A DNA stretch of 64,000 bases from Steromphala cineraria (taxonomy: Eukaryota > Mollusca > Gastropoda > Trochida > Trochidae), in NCBI GenBank assembly GCA_916613615.1, contig OU744720.1, positions 2,025,749 to 2,089,748 of the forward strand. The letters run 5' to 3'. Made by a program: the position numbers and the translations under genes. The notes under the pieces were generated by a model, which saw nothing but the letters and a program-made list of their open reading frames with translations, ran no database searches and had not been told where the DNA came from. Shown here in pieces: positions 11,581 through 25,896 of the stretch (positions within the stretch are counted from its first letter, which is position 1; each line of letters begins with the position of its first letter).

Positions 11581-11916
11581 CTAATCGCATTCATAATAGA
11601 AGAAATATTTGAACCGCCGCCTCACGACTGACATGTTCTTCACTCTTGACCCCGCCATTATTTTAATGTCACGCGGCACACTGTCAGAGACGTAAATAAC
11701 ACCTCTTCTTGTCTGGAACTGCAATCCTCGAACTGCCTCAAAATCTGGCAGCTGGTAACGAAAAACATGTAACCATTTATTACGTGCTATATCTATATCT
11801 GAAGACTTAGGGAACAAAACTCCATATTGTGCCTGCAGCACCGAAGACTTCTGGTCCTCTTTTAGGACTGTTCTCATCACGCTGATCCAACAGCATAACA
11901 GCACACTGAGTAACAT
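11581..11916 (-). pseudogene. env-like open reading frame fragment with signal peptide
   Basis: A 111-residue frame starts at ATG 11916. It begins with a hydrophobic signal-peptide-like stretch (MLLSVLLCCWISV) and continues with a region resembling the N-terminal ectodomain of env-like proteins in invertebrate Gypsy elements. The resemblance is a loose pattern of a short aromatic and valine-rich segment after the signal. A plausible splice acceptor (TTTGTTTTACAG) ends 8 bases before the ATG, as expected for a spliced subgenomic message. It lies downstream of and in the same orientation as the chromodomain Gypsy pol. It is far shorter than a full env, with no transmembrane anchor or cleavage site, so it is truncated. 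It could instead be an unrelated secreted-protein exon; family assignment is tentative. Confidence 0.35.
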
Positions 11917-12840
11917 CCTTGTGGCTGTAAAACAAATGTTATCACTTCTCTGTACTGGCCTACATATACATATGATAAATCTGAAACTCTCATCCTAAAA
12001 TAATTATATAGATATATTCATATTTTTATCTTGTCCTGTCGTCCGAAACAGTACTCATCTCCTGTAACTCACGATGCATAACTTTACATCTAAGGTCAAC
12101 TATGACCACAACAAACTTGACACCTTGGAACAGCTTCCCTTGTGTTTCTCTATATATTCAGTATGCTCATTTTTTTCCCATATCTCCTGCCAATACCACT
12201 GACATCCGAGTGACTTCTCACTCACACTATGTCTGTCATAGTATGTACTGTATGGCATGTACCTTTCTCATCTTCTTCTTTTTCTTTTTTTTTCACCATA
12301 GATCTATAAACTGTTCTTCGTGCATCTCTCACATTATTTCTCTGACAGCTTATACTGTACTCACTGTATACATCAATAATTTTATTCCATATTCATTGCA
12401 TCTCCCACTTTGTAACATTATATATTTCTCTCTGTCTCCCTCAACACTATATTATATCTCTGCTCTTACATAAATATAAATCTCACCAGAAACCTTATTG
12501 AACCCTGTCGGTCTCTGTCATAACCTCTTGCAACTCTATTGTAACCCTGTCTGTATGTGGACAGAAACTTCCATGAACATCCGCAACCCACGGCAAACAT
12601 CTCAGAACCCCTAAGGCAACTCAAATAACAATAACAACCGTAGACAATCGATCCTAAGTAGCTTTTTGGTGTGTCGACCCACTCAAGACGGGTGATCAAG
12701 CCGTAGCCGCCAACCCGACACGCCACTTAGAGTCGATCATGATAACTAACAAAAGCCCATATAAAATACCTAGTCCTTGTTCATTATTCCTGAATATTCA
12801 TGAATTACTCAACCATTTGAGGTACTCCACCATACCACTT
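11917..12840. other. spacer between Gypsy pol and env-like fragment
   Basis: No recognisable protein is present. A pyrimidine-rich tract at about 12266-12295 reads as a polypurine tract on the minus strand and could prime plus-strand synthesis of the neighbouring element. The minus-strand frame 12466-12726 has no domain I recognise. Confidence 0.4.
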
Positions 12841-15800
12841 TTATGAACTTTTCTTTTTCCGCCTCTTTCGTGCATTATTCTTAACAGTCTGTTCAATTTT
12901 ATATGCCTGTATCAAATCCTTCGCTAAATTCTTGCTTGGTTCCCACGTAGCTTCTGACACCGGATAACCTTCCCAATGTATCTTATAGAAGGAATAACCA
13001 TTGATAAGCTTATGTGCCATAATGCGTTTTACTTTATACACCTCGGGCTGTCCCAACTTGATATCATCGCCCTCATCGACCATGTCGTCGGCCTCCTTAT
13101 CCGATTCCATGTCTCCATCCTCACGTATAACCTCAATTGACTCCTTAAACGAAACCTTCTTTTTATTTTTTTCTGTCCCATCTACTGTAACTTCTGCCAC
13201 TGCAGTCTTATCTTTTATATCCTGAACCACCTTTTCATTGCCATCTGTTGCCTGCACCTCCTCTGCCTGACCAATAGTGTCTCTTATACCTGGGTCTACA
13301 TAGAGTTTCAATCTATTTGCATGAACCGGTACTTTAAGCAAAACATTATTCTCCACCTTCCTTAACTGATAAGTACAGTGCCCTTTTAAATCACTAATGT
13401 AGTATGGCCTAGTAAAGCTTGGAGTTAGTTTCTTTGACAAACCTGGTTCTACCATCCTCCTATCTACCCACACCTTGTCACCTAGCTCAAAGCATGGCAT
13501 CTTGGACCCTCTATCAAAATAACCTTTAGCCCGTTCATGCGCTTTTGTTAAATTCTGTTTGGCAACGTCCCTTGTGACACCCACTAACTCTGAAATTGCT
13601 TCGACTCTTTGATGAATTGTTTGTGGCAACCCCGCAGTTGCCCCTAGCTCCACATCAATGGGTAGGTTCGCTTCCTAAACAAACACTAAGAAATATGGAC
13701 TAAAAGCTGTTCCCTGTGAGTGAGGAGTGGAATTATATGCAAAAGTAATACTAGACAAATACTTATCCCAATCGTTCTGCTTTTTGTCCACGTAATACTT
13801 TAAACTCACCTCTAAGAAATAATTAAATCTTTCTGATGCGCCATTTGTAGCTTGGTGATGGCTTGCTGTACGCAAAGTCTCTATGGACATAATCCTACAC
13901 AAATGCGCAAATATTCTGCTAATAAATGTCCCTCCATTATCCGTAAGTACAGTACTAGGAACTCCGAAGACACAAATGAACCTCTCATAGAACACACTTG
14001 CTACTTCTGCTGCCTCCAATGTTTTCAATGGGAACGCCATGGTAAAACGACTAAAGCTACATGTCACTATTAAAATATGCTTATTTCCACTCGTAGTAAC
14101 AGGTAGAGGTCCTATTGTGTCAGCATGCACACGATCCCACAGCCTACCTTCTATTGGTAGAGGTTTTAACGGCGCATGACGTTGCCCATAGGCCCTTTTA
14201 ACCAGCTGGCAGTCTACACATGTCTGAATATAATTCTTTATGTCTGTATACATTGAACGCAAATAATATTTATTTCTGATATGTTGGAATGTCCTATCTA
14301 TACCCTGATGACCTGCCATCAAACTATCATGATATGCGGACAAAATTTTATTAACTAAGCATTTTGGAATAACCACTTGTTTGACACACCTGTTTTTCCA
14401 ATTTCCCGATACCTGTGGCCCCCACAGTCTAAAAAGTGTGCCATTATCCAAGACATACTCCTGACACTGAGCCTGCAATAGCTTGCTGTCCTTACCCGTT
14501 GAATCTGAATACCCTGTATTTAAATAATCAATTATTGGACGTAATGCTGCATCCGCCTGTTGTTTAGCCTGTATATCCTCCAGTGATGGATCCCCATCTA
14601 CCTGTGTGTCTAGCTCATCCAGTACTTCTCTATCTTTATCCTCTGTTACTTCCGCGCTACTCTCGTCCTGCATGTCCTTATCTACTTCAACCACTACCTC
14701 CTCACCCTTAGCTATTGAGAATAAACTACCTATATTTTCCAAAATATCCGACTCACCTGGCTCTAAGTGTTCACACCTTGACAACCCATCTGCATGGCTA
14801 ATAGATTTTCCTGGGCGATACTTAATAGTAAAATTATACTCTCCCAAAAATAAAGACCAACGGATAAGCCTTGCTGACTTAGTGCGGTTGTTGGTAAGAT
14901 ATTGGAGTGCCTTATGATCTGTCATAATTATAAATTCTCTTCCCTGCAAATATTCCTTGAAATGATGAATACCACTAATGACCGCCAATAGCTCTAGCTC
15001 TGTAATGCTGTAGTTACGTTCTGCCTGTGACAAACTTTTACCGGCATAAGCTATTGCATGTTCTAACCCCTTGTCGTCTGCTTGTGCCAAGACAAAACCC
15101 ATCCCTGTTAATGATGCATCTGTTGTTAGAATGAAAGGTTTTGTCCAATCTGGAAATGCTAACACTGGAGGACTAACTAAAGCTTTCTTCAACTTTTGAA
15201 ACGACTCTTCCTCCTCTGAACCCCAATGAAATTTCTCATTTTTCTGCAACAGCCTATTTAATGGATGTGCAATTTTGGAATAATCTTTCACAAAACGTCT
15301 GTAATAACCACTCAGTCCCAAAAAACTGCGAACATGTTTCTGACATGTCGGAACCGGAAACTTGTCAACCAACTTAGTTTTTTCGGCATCAACTTGGACC
15401 CCTTCCTTTGAAAATATGTGTCCTAAATACTTAACGACCCTTGCACCAAATTCACACTTACTAGGCTTCGCCGTTAGGTTAGCTGCTCTTAGGCATGCAA
15501 AAACGTCCCTAAGATCTTCCAGATGTTGATCAAAAGATGGTGAGAAACAAATAATATCGTCTAAGTAACACAAGGTGGTTTTCCAATTAAGAGACCTGAA
15601 TACATCCTGAATCACACGGGAAAACGTAGCCGGAGCATTACACAAACCGAAAGCCATTCTTTTGAACCGAAAACACCCGTCTTGAGTTACAAATGTCGAA
15701 ATATCTTGTGCTCGTTGTGTAAGGAGCACTTGGAAATAACCTGAGAACAAATCAATAGTGGAAAAATATTGACTCTTTTTCTCCCCCAAACAATCAATTA

Positions 15801-15990
15801 CATCATCTATTCTCAACAATGGTGATATCTCTTTAACCTTAGTCGCACTATTTACCACTCTCATGTCTACTGCCAGACGATATTCCTGGGGTTTACCTTG
15901 CAACCTCTTCTTTTTAACTAAAATAACTGGAGAGGCCCACTCACTTCCATAATGTGGTTCACAAATTCCTAACCTAACTAGCTCTCCCAC
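12841..15990 (-). pseudogene. Gypsy pol: reverse transcriptase, RNase H, integrase, chromodomain
   Basis: Copies element RNA into DNA and inserts it. Counting from 15990, the RT shows FGLCNAPATF (about 114-123) and the YLDD catalytic box (142-145). RNase H has Asp291 (TTDAS), a Glu in ITELELLA (331-333) and Asp358 (MTDHK). The integrase zinc finger has His554, His561, Cys591 and Cys594. Its catalytic triad is Asp624, Asp684 and Glu720, with 35 residues between the last two. An in-frame TAG (13675-13677) interrupts the frame shortly after the integrase core. The same frame then continues to 12841 and ends in a chromodomain (YKVKRIMAHK...YKIHWEGYPVSEATWEP) and a basic tail. Chromodomains of this position steer integration toward modified histones. 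The single nonsense change suggests recent inactivation. Confidence 0.9.
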
Positions 15991-17210
15991 TTGTCTGTTA
16001 ATTTCTTTTCTCGCTTCCGGGTTAAAAACCTTTGCCTCACTGGTTTCGCGTCCCCCACATCGATGTCATGTGCTAACAAGTCACACCTCCCCAACTCTGA
16101 TAACGAAGTCGCAAAGCAATCCCTATTCTCTGCTATTAACCGTTTCAACTGCGACTTCTGTACCTCATCTAAATTTTCATCATCAAAATTCAGCCCTAGT
16201 TCTAATATCAGACTATCTACCTCCTTCATAGACAACTGAGTATTATCTGTCCGGTTTCGTTGACTCTCTCCCTCTTTCAATTGGCTAATCTGATCGCTAT
16301 TAATGTCACAACACGAGGCAATCTGTTGACCCCTCTCCAAAACAATATCCTGAGCATGAGGATTCAATACCCTATAAGATGTTAACCCTCTTGGAGCCGA
16401 AGCCACACATCTTGCTCCCAAAACACCTAACTCCTCGCCTGAGCACTGAAGTGGCTCACACAATATGTCATCTGTTTCAGTAAAACAAGGTATATAAACC
16501 TTTATTGTCATTTCCGAATGAGCTGGAACAATGGTACGTTTCATTACTCTAACCGGTATCTCACAACGATAATCTGACTCTACATCCCCATTCACTGTCT
16601 CCTTACTATCAACACTACACAAAGATTGAGAAGGTAATTCATCCGGTATTTCTATTGTTTCACTTCTGCAGTCTATTACTACCTGATGTTTCCTCAAAAA
16701 ATCCAACCCTAAGAACATTGGAAATATTAACCTTTTTACGACATAAAATAAATGTTCATAAAAACGACTTCCTAACTCAAATTTAACCTTCATTTGACCA
16801 AGTACCGGAAACACGTCCTCGTTAATACCTCTGAAATTCTGAACATCTGGCGGCTGGAGATTCTCCTCTCGCCATAACCCTGTGTCTCTTAAAATACCCT
16901 CTGTTAGCACAGATAGGCACGCCCCCGTGTCAACAATGGATTCCACAAAACAATTATTTAAGCGAAGTCCAATTTTCATTATTGAGTCTGTATCCGTTAC
17001 ACCAGAAAAAACTCTACCCATATCTGGAGTAAATCTATCCTGTCTGGCATGTTTAACAAGACGTACGTTAGGTTGGCCTGGCTCCTTACAGTTACTACCG
17101 TAGCTCCCCTTTGTATCTCTTGTATAATTGTGCCTGCCATCTCTAAACACCCAACCACTATTAGTATTAGAGGCCCATGGTTTTCCACAGTTATGACAAA
17201 AATGTCCCAT
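15978..17210 (-). CDS. Gypsy aspartic protease region (pro) leading into RT
   Basis: The frame opens with a zinc-knuckle-like CHNCGKP. It then carries a retroviral-type aspartic protease with the catalytic VDTGACLSVL and the downstream FLGLDFLRKH flap/dimer region, followed by a linker ending in the RT leader (DAKPVRQRF). It lies in the same frame as gag; the only barrier is a TGA at 17271-17273. At the T5 run near 16025 the reading must move back one base to enter RT. Similarity then resumes at once (NPEARKEINRQV). The site (G-TTT-TTA-AC) is only a partial match to a slippery heptamer, so either a programmed -1 shift or a one-base indel is possible. Confidence 0.8.
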   Translation of the reverse strand: MGHFCHNCGKPWASNTNSGWVFRDGRHNYTRDTKGSYGSNCKEPGQPNVRLVKHARQDRFTPDMGRVFSGVTDTDSIMKIGLRLNNCFVESIVDTGACLSVLTEGILRDTGLWREENLQPPDVQNFRGINEDVFPVLGQMKVKFELGSRFYEHLFYVVKRLIFPMFLGLDFLRKHQVVIDCRSETIEIPDELPSQSLCSVDSKETVNGDVESDYRCEIPVRVMKRTIVPAHSEMTIKVYIPCFTETDDILCEPLQCSGEELGVLGARCVASAPRGLTSYRVLNPHAQDIVLERGQQIASCCDINSDQISQLKEGESQRNRTDNTQLSMKEVDSLILELGLNFDDENLDEVQKSQLKRLIAENRDCFATSLSELGRCDLLAHDIDVGDAKPVRQRFLTRKREKKLTDKWES

Positions 17211-17270
17211 AACTCTCCGCCGCTCACTTTGTCTAGAAAACCTGCCTGTCCTTAGGCCTTGTACCCTTAG

Positions 17271-18281
17271 TCATCTAGTACTCATCTGAACTGGCGCCCT
17301 GCAAACACGCTGAAAATGCCCAAGTCGGCCACAATTAAAGCATTCAGCTCGTCGAGCCGGACACCTTTCAATATGTGTAACAGAGAACTCACCGCCACAC
17401 TTGAAACAGGTCCTCTCAGTGATTCTCCCCGAGCGGTTTACGACGGGTCCCTCTGCGTGCGTCTTGTCACTGGAGGGGTGAGTCCATCGTACTCTTTGGA
17501 CCGAAGTCTCCCTCCTTGGTCCAATACCGGAAACACCCTGTTCCCTTGACTGTCTCCGTTCCAACTGCCTTGGTGGTCTCCCCTGCCAGCGACCTGGATC
17601 CGGTACCTGATGTCTCCTTTCAAATGTTGCTACGGGAGGTACCTGAAACTCACAGTTTAATCCTGCATTTTGTTGCTTCTCCATTCTCTCGCATACATTT
17701 TCTAACCTTTCGAAACAACCCTGCACTATACTTCTGGTATCCTCCTCGGCAATGCTTTGTGCCAATCTGGCAACTTCCACAGCCGCAGCAAGAGTCTCAG
17801 GCTTTTGAATTATAACAAGCGCTCTAACGCCTGCGGGTAGGCCGCTCACAAAAGAATCTAAAATATCACTTTCAGGCTTTCCTAACAATGTCGCCAACCT
17901 TGTCAATTCCGCTAAATACTGATCAAGACTTTCACCTGATTTCTGTCGGCGAGATTGAAAATCTTTAACCATTGTCCACTTTGGCACCGCGTGGCAAAAC
18001 CTTTCTTTGAATTTAGTTTCTAAAATTTCAAAATTATCGTCAGTTTCGAGTGCTACATGTTGAACCCATAAGTACGCACTCTTGCGCAAAAATAAAGGAA
18101 ACGCCTTAAGTTTCTGAGCCTCAGGCCATCCTTTAAAATCAGCATAATGATTAAATCGGGCCAAAAAATCTTGAGCTACCGAATGGTCTGTACCATCAAA
18201 AAATTCTGGATGAATACTATTATCTCCCATTATATCAAATGAGGTATCCGTAATATTTACGTATGGGGACTCAAAAGACAA
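17271..18281 (-). CDS. Gypsy gag (capsid and nucleocapsid)
   Basis: This is the structural protein of retrotransposon particles. The capsid-like region contains features seen in Gypsy gag proteins (FFDGTDHSVAQDFLARFNHY, WVQHVALETDDNFE, Q-rich and ESLDQYLAEL segments). Near the C-terminus are a CX2C...HX3C finger and a classical CX2CX4HX4C zinc knuckle (CFNCGRLGHFQRVC) that would bind RNA. The first ATG in frame is at about 18230 (MGDNSIHPEFF); the frame is open from an upstream TAG near 18295. It ends in TGA, after which the same frame continues into protease. Confidence 0.85.
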   Translation of the reverse strand: MSFESPYVNITDTSFDIMGDNSIHPEFFDGTDHSVAQDFLARFNHYADFKGWPEAQKLKAFPLFLRKSAYLWVQHVALETDDNFEILETKFKERFCHAVPKWTMVKDFQSRRQKSGESLDQYLAELTRLATLLGKPESDILDSFVSGLPAGVRALVIIQKPETLAAAVEVARLAQSIAEEDTRSIVQGCFERLENVCERMEKQQNAGLNCEFQVPPVATFERRHQVPDPGRWQGRPPRQLERRQSREQGVSGIGPRRETSVQRVRWTHPSSDKTHAEGPVVNRSGRITERTCFKCGGEFSVTHIERCPARRAECFNCGRLGHFQRVCRAPVQMSTR

Positions 18282-18470
18282 CTCTCTATCCTAAATCCCC
18301 TTCAATACACTATCGACCTGAAAAACAACCGACTCTTCAACACCTGGTACTTCGTTAGCCTCTGGTAGGCCCTGTTCTTCTAAGAACTCCAGTAAAACTT
18401 CCTCTAACCTTGGTCCCTTCAAGTTATCATTCACTGACTTCTTACAATTTTCTCTACTGAGTAACTCGTC

Positions 18471-19145
18471 CTAACCTTCTATACTAATAACTTTGCGTCT
18501 CAAACCACCTTCTGTATCACTTAAATTCCTATCTGTATCTAATACCTGCCATTCTTCTTGATTGACAACTATATGAGCGTTCCCTACCTTTGGTTTGCCT
18601 GTTTTAAAACCAATTTGGCCATCCACTAAAACAATCTGTTCCCCGTCTAAATCAAACTGTACATTTGACAATATTCTCTCGGCCTCCTGTGTAATAACAG
18701 CGTTACACAATAATGGACCTCTGACCTTGGCTGACTCGTCTGTATCTCTTTGAAGATCTTGTTGAATAACCTTTAAACTATCCTTTCTATCTTCAAAACA
18801 CGCCTGACCAATATCAATTAATATTCCCTCAGCCAAAGCACTTTTCTCGTCTTCAAATGTTAACACAGTTTTCACGCTACCGTCAACGCCTGTCCCCAAA
18901 ATAGTCCTGCCTATCAAAGATTCATCCTCAATTCGTACTGAAACCCCTCTTCCATTTATCTTATTTAACGTTTCACTTTTGGGTGTGAAATTCTCTATAT
19001 CCACCCCAGTAGGACTTGGCCTGTTGAAAAATCTAATTTCTTCAAAACTGTCATCCGGTGAATTCGGATAGTTAAATAAGTGTTGAAATATAGTACCCTG
19101 CTTGACTTCCCCAGTATTATCACTAATCGCCTTGGATCTTGTAGC
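18471..19145 (-). CDS. unassigned leader reading frame upstream of gag
   Basis: An acidic open frame runs on the minus strand from about 19145 to a TAG near 18473. I recognise no family. It has no ATG at its beginning (the first usable codon near 19004 is GTG), so a spliced or initiator-less origin is likely. A second acidic frame (about 18470-18298, LEEVLLEFLEEQG) continues in another phase up to gag, which suggests one frameshifted acidic protein. Its position within the Gypsy element suggests an accessory ORF or a decayed N-terminal extension of gag. It could also be chance AT-poor sequence. Confidence 0.35.
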   Translation of the reverse strand, partial: ATRSKAISDNTGEVKQGTIFQHLFNYPNSPDDSFEEIRFFNRPSPTGVDIENFTPKSETLNKINGRGVSVRIEDESLIGRTILGTGVDGSVKTVLTFEDEKSALAEGILIDIGQACFEDRKDSLKVIQQDLQRDTDESAKVRGPLLCNAVITQEAERILSNVQFDLDGEQIVLVDGQIGFKTGKPKVGNAHIVVNQEEWQVLDTDRNLSDTEGGLRRKVISIEG

Positions 19146-22157
<3,012 letters not shown>

Positions 22158-22189
22158 GCGCTCCGTTTTTGCCAAACCATCCACAAAAC

Positions 22190-22205
22190 GGTCCTTTTCA
22201 GCACC
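22190..22205 (+). terminator. histone mRNA 3' stem-loop (decayed)
   Basis: GGTCCTTTTCAGCACC followed by ACCA lies 33 bases after the H3 stop. The TTTC loop and flanking ACCA match the metazoan replication-dependent histone 3' signal. One stem pair (C against C) is broken. A purine-rich AAAAAAGAAAA at about 22214-22227 fits a downstream U7-binding element. Confidence 0.8.
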
Positions 22206-22520
22206 ACCAAATCTCAAAAAAGAAAACATGACCACTGCTATAAGAAATATATACAATATCATAAATCAGTGAACACTTTAAAACATTAATTTTGAACAAA
22301 TAGCATCTTTCGTTACTTATCGCGACAAAAATAAAAAGCTATTATACGGAAAACGTAAAATGTTAGAGTGTATTTAAGCAATTTATTAGATATTTTCATG
22401 AATCTCAGGAGCATGCAAGGTAAGTAATATACAAAGAAACAATATACACTGCTGATCAGGTTCATGTGTTGTTTGAGAGAGTTTACGATATGTGACATAA
22501 AACCAAATCAAAGCTTGTGG

Positions 22521-22636
22521 AGAGGGTTAGGAAGGGTTGTGGCGAGGGAGGGTTATAAGGTTAGAGTTAGTGTTAGGGTTAGCTGAGGGTTAAAGGGAGC
22601 GTAAGGGTTAAGGTTAAGGCTAGGGTTAGAGTCTTA
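22521..22636 (+). repeat. degenerate TTAGGG-like repeat tract
   Basis: Irregular GGGTTA/GGTTAG units recur (for example GTTAGGGTTAG, AAGGGTTAAGGTTAAGG). No run has more than two exact TTAGGG units, so it may be an old interstitial telomeric tract or a chance G/T-rich repeat. Confidence 0.45.
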
Positions 22637-23594
22637 GGTCCCCCAAAAAAGATCGTTTTCTAGACGTGTAGTGACATCTTTTAAATATCGATTTAGTAAT
22701 CTGGATTTGTGCTCATTGGCTCTTTCGGGTTCCCATGGTTAAGCGAATGCTGCGTAAAGTGACCGCTCTCTTTAAAACAAAAAGCTTTCCTGAAGAAAGA
22801 AACCTGTACAAAAAGTTGATATGAAGTCGAAGTATGATTCTGACAATGAATTGCATCTATCAGCATAAGAGGATTAAAGCAAAGAGGATCTTGGAAAATA
22901 AATACATTGCTCTACAAGCAGTTCAAGCAGAAGGTATTCCATGATTGTGGCTTACTGGACTGAGATCGAGGATGATATCAACTTGGAGTCTCTCTCCACG
23001 TCCCGCTGATGTCTTTATCTAACCTGAACGCCACATATCATACGGGTTGAATACTCTCCAGGGAGTTGAATTGGAAACATGATCGGGCGATGAAAGAATG
23101 CCATTGACCAGGGGAAAAATGTATGCGCATTGAGCGACAACGAGTGGTTGGATATCAATATCTATATAATCATGATATAATAATAATAATTATAATCTAC
23201 ACGATGCATACACTAAAAGTTGGCAAGAAGGAAAAGACCTTATCTTTTATGTCAATTAGTGCATCGAGACCAAGTTTGTGAAGATGAATATGCAATATGG
23301 GACAAAGCATGTTTGTGGTTGTCCAGGAGACAGATTCATGTCCTGCTGATAGTGAGTTTTCAAGTGACAAGGAAACAACTCATATTATTATGAATCGTGT
23401 TGTAATGAAGAATTGTAGTAGGAAAATGATAATGTGACCAATTAAAGAACTGAATTATTACAATTATTACAACATATGAACATTTAAGAATGTTTAGATT
23501 TGTTTTCACAAGCAGGTCACAATTGTAAATGAATGATAAATAGTGAATATTGCATGAATTTATGAGTGTATATGTTACCCACATGGTGATGGGT
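22637..23594. other. gene-free stretch
   Basis: No protein similarity was seen on either strand; short AT repeats occur (ATAATAATAATAATTATAAT near 23180). Nothing else is supported. Confidence 0.5.
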
Positions 23595-23681
23595 CCTGGA
23601 ACAGACAAGGATGGTTGATTAATTGTGCAGATAGTTTATTTCGTCAGCGTCGAAATATGGCGTCACGAACAAGAAGGATGT
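23595..23681 (+). repeat. left copy of an identical 87-bp direct repeat
   Basis: Begins CCTGGAACAGACAAGGATGG and ends AACAAGAAGGATGT. It matches 26189-26275 at every base by eye. Flanking bases differ on both sides. The pair may be short LTR-like ends of a 2.7-kb element that later received the LINE at 24458, or a recent duplication. Confidence 0.8.
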
Positions 23682-24442
23682 ACATGGTCATTTTTATAGC
23701 ATGGAGATACATCTCTTTGATAATGATTTGCAATGTTTAACTAGCAAAGCACACATAAAATCAGTTATGTCATTCTCATGAAGAGTCAACAGGGTTATCT
23801 CCCTTTAACTGCATAATGCTTTCTTGTGTACATCAGATACAAACATTGATAAAATCCCGGAGGACTATGTTACTTAGTTGCTTTGAACAATAGTAAAATC
23901 ATTATTATCAATTTATAAAATACCATGTACCAGTGTAACAACAGTTGAACTAATGACACTTCAATACACAATGATAATGTCAAAATATAATTATTCAATT
24001 AAACCTTTTTCAACTATTTAACAATCAAGTCAATCAACCAATAAAGTTAATAATCAACATTAAAACTATTGAAATGGCTCTCAATATAATTATCATTTCC
24101 AAATGATAATTCTGAAAGTGTTGTCTAGGGGTATATTATAATCACTCATACAAGATCAAAACACACTGGTGTTGAAATAATAATAAACATACATTGTCAC
24201 TATTATGTTTTGAATAAATATAAATGCACAAACAAACAATCGTATCTACACTTAAACTTTGGTTCATTAACCTCATAAAGTTAGAATAATCTGCATTATT
24301 CTTTAATTAACAAATATAAACAAAGTTGACAATCACAGCGTTGAGAATCACGCTTGTTTGAATGTAAACAAACTTTCGATGACCTTGACCTTTTACGCTT
24401 ACCCATAATTCAACTTCCGGTCTGACCCGGTACTTCATGACC

Positions 24443-25896
24443 TTTCCAGTATTATTTTTTTTAAATCTCTTTTATTCATTTCATTTCAGTAGGTGTACAA
24501 CATGGTAATACAGAATACATGATTCATTGAAGCATTCATAAAATGTAGGCATTTAGTCAATATTGTAAAATATACATGAGAGCTTTCCATTTAGCATGGA
24601 AGGAAGACAAAGTATTATTTTTACAAGCTATAATTTTTTCCACATTGAAAACATCCTTGACAATGCTAACAAAACTGTCAATTGATAACTTGGTTTTCTT
24701 GATACTTGAGACATGTATATATTTTTTCGCCATGAGGATGATATGTGCTGCCAGAAGGCTGACAGAACTGTTGCAAAATAAAATATCTAACTCTGAGATG
24801 GCAATATTAGCATGTGTTATATGTTGGTTCATAAAGTTTTCAACTTTTCTCCAGAAGTCATGCACTTTATTGCATTTAATGAAAACATGCTGTAAACTTT
24901 CAGGTTCAGATTCACAAAAAGAGCAAATATTAGTTTGAATTTAATTCATTTTCAACAACTCCTTTCTAGTGTAAATTGCTCTGTTAATAAATCTATACTG
25001 AAAATCCAAGAGTTTTACATCTTTAGTACAATTTCTATATCTTGTAAACACTACATTCCATTCAATATTTAAATCAAGTTCATTTTGCCATTTTTGACAC
25101 GCTTTTAGTGGGGTGTCATTAGCAATCAATTTATCATAGAAATTTCTTTTTGTTGAGAAAGTAAGTCCTGAAGAGTTTGGCTTAACGAGAGGTTTTGTTT
25201 CTGCTGTTGATTAGATAAAAGAGTGTTTTTCCATATTTTGGGGATGTTCAATATTATCTTATTGTACTCAAGAATTGTTCCCTTGACACGATATAGGTTT
25301 TTAACTTCATTAAAAGTCAAAAATTCATTATTACCCCAAATATCTCTTACTGTGTGAATACCTCTGTTAAACCAACTCTCAATTAGAAAATTGCTATGTC
25401 TTAGATAATGATTTAACCATAAAGGTTCAGCTAATATATCTTCTACCTGGGATGTGTCTACGTCATGATATTGTTTATAATATTTACCCCAAATTGCTAA
25501 AATTTCATTCCAAAAAGGGTTATCAATAGATACATGCTTATCTATGTGTGCCCCTAGAAGAAATATTTTAATAAATGGAAATGAGCTTGGATTGTGAGTT
25601 GTTTGTTTTTTTATATACCTTCTAAGGCAAGATAGTTTAAGTGCATTTATAAAGGAACTTATATCAATCATTCTTAATCCACCCTCTTCATGTTTTCTAC
25701 ATATAGTTGTCCTTTTGATTTTATCCTTCTTGCCATCCCATATGAAGTTATACATAATTTTATTCAATTGGTCAAGAAATTCCTTAGGAGGGGATGGTAA
25801 TACAGAAAAAATATGAACTAAAGTTGATATTGCAAGAGTTTTTAGAACAGTAATTTTCCCTTGTATAGTAAGTTTTCTCTTTTTCCAGTATTATTT
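24443..25896 (-). mobile_element. 5'-truncated LINE insertion with 15-bp target-site duplication
   Basis: TTTCCAGTATTATTT occurs exactly at 24443-24457 and 25882-25896 and brackets the insert. On the minus strand the insert ends with an AATAAA-type signal (near 24471) and a short A tail abutting the left duplication. The 5' end is cut within the post-RT part of ORF2. These are hallmarks of target-primed reverse transcription. The intact flank before insertion can be read directly by removing one duplication. Confidence 0.9.
24557..25879 (-). pseudogene. non-LTR retrotransposon ORF2 C-terminal region (L1/Tx1-like)
   Basis: Coding similarity runs from about 25879 (WKKRKLTIQGK, then PPKEFLDQLNKIMYNFIWDGKKDK and EEGGLRMIDI) through the C-terminal thumb and linker. 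It ends at the Cys-rich motif (CSFC...HVFIKC, about 24860-24915), which is typical of L1-like ORF2. The reverse-transcriptase palm and endonuclease are absent because of 5' truncation. Two lesions are visible: a one-base shift near 25125-25135, and an in-frame TAA at about 24941. Clade is judged from the motif style only. Confidence 0.8.

Larger units (their letters stand above)
12841..19145 (-). mobile_element. Ty3/Gypsy chromodomain retrotransposon (chromovirus-type), LTRs not identified
   Basis: In transcription order (right to left) it holds an unassigned leader frame (19145-18474), gag (18281-17271), protease and spacer (17210-15978), then reverse transcriptase, RNase H, integrase and a C-terminal chromodomain (15990-12841). 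Coding potential is nearly complete, but one in-frame TGA (gag/pro), one -1 shift (pro/RT) and one TAG (integrase) break it. I looked for paired direct repeats near 11200-11580 and 19200-20600 and saw none, so element borders are unknown. Confidence 0.85.
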
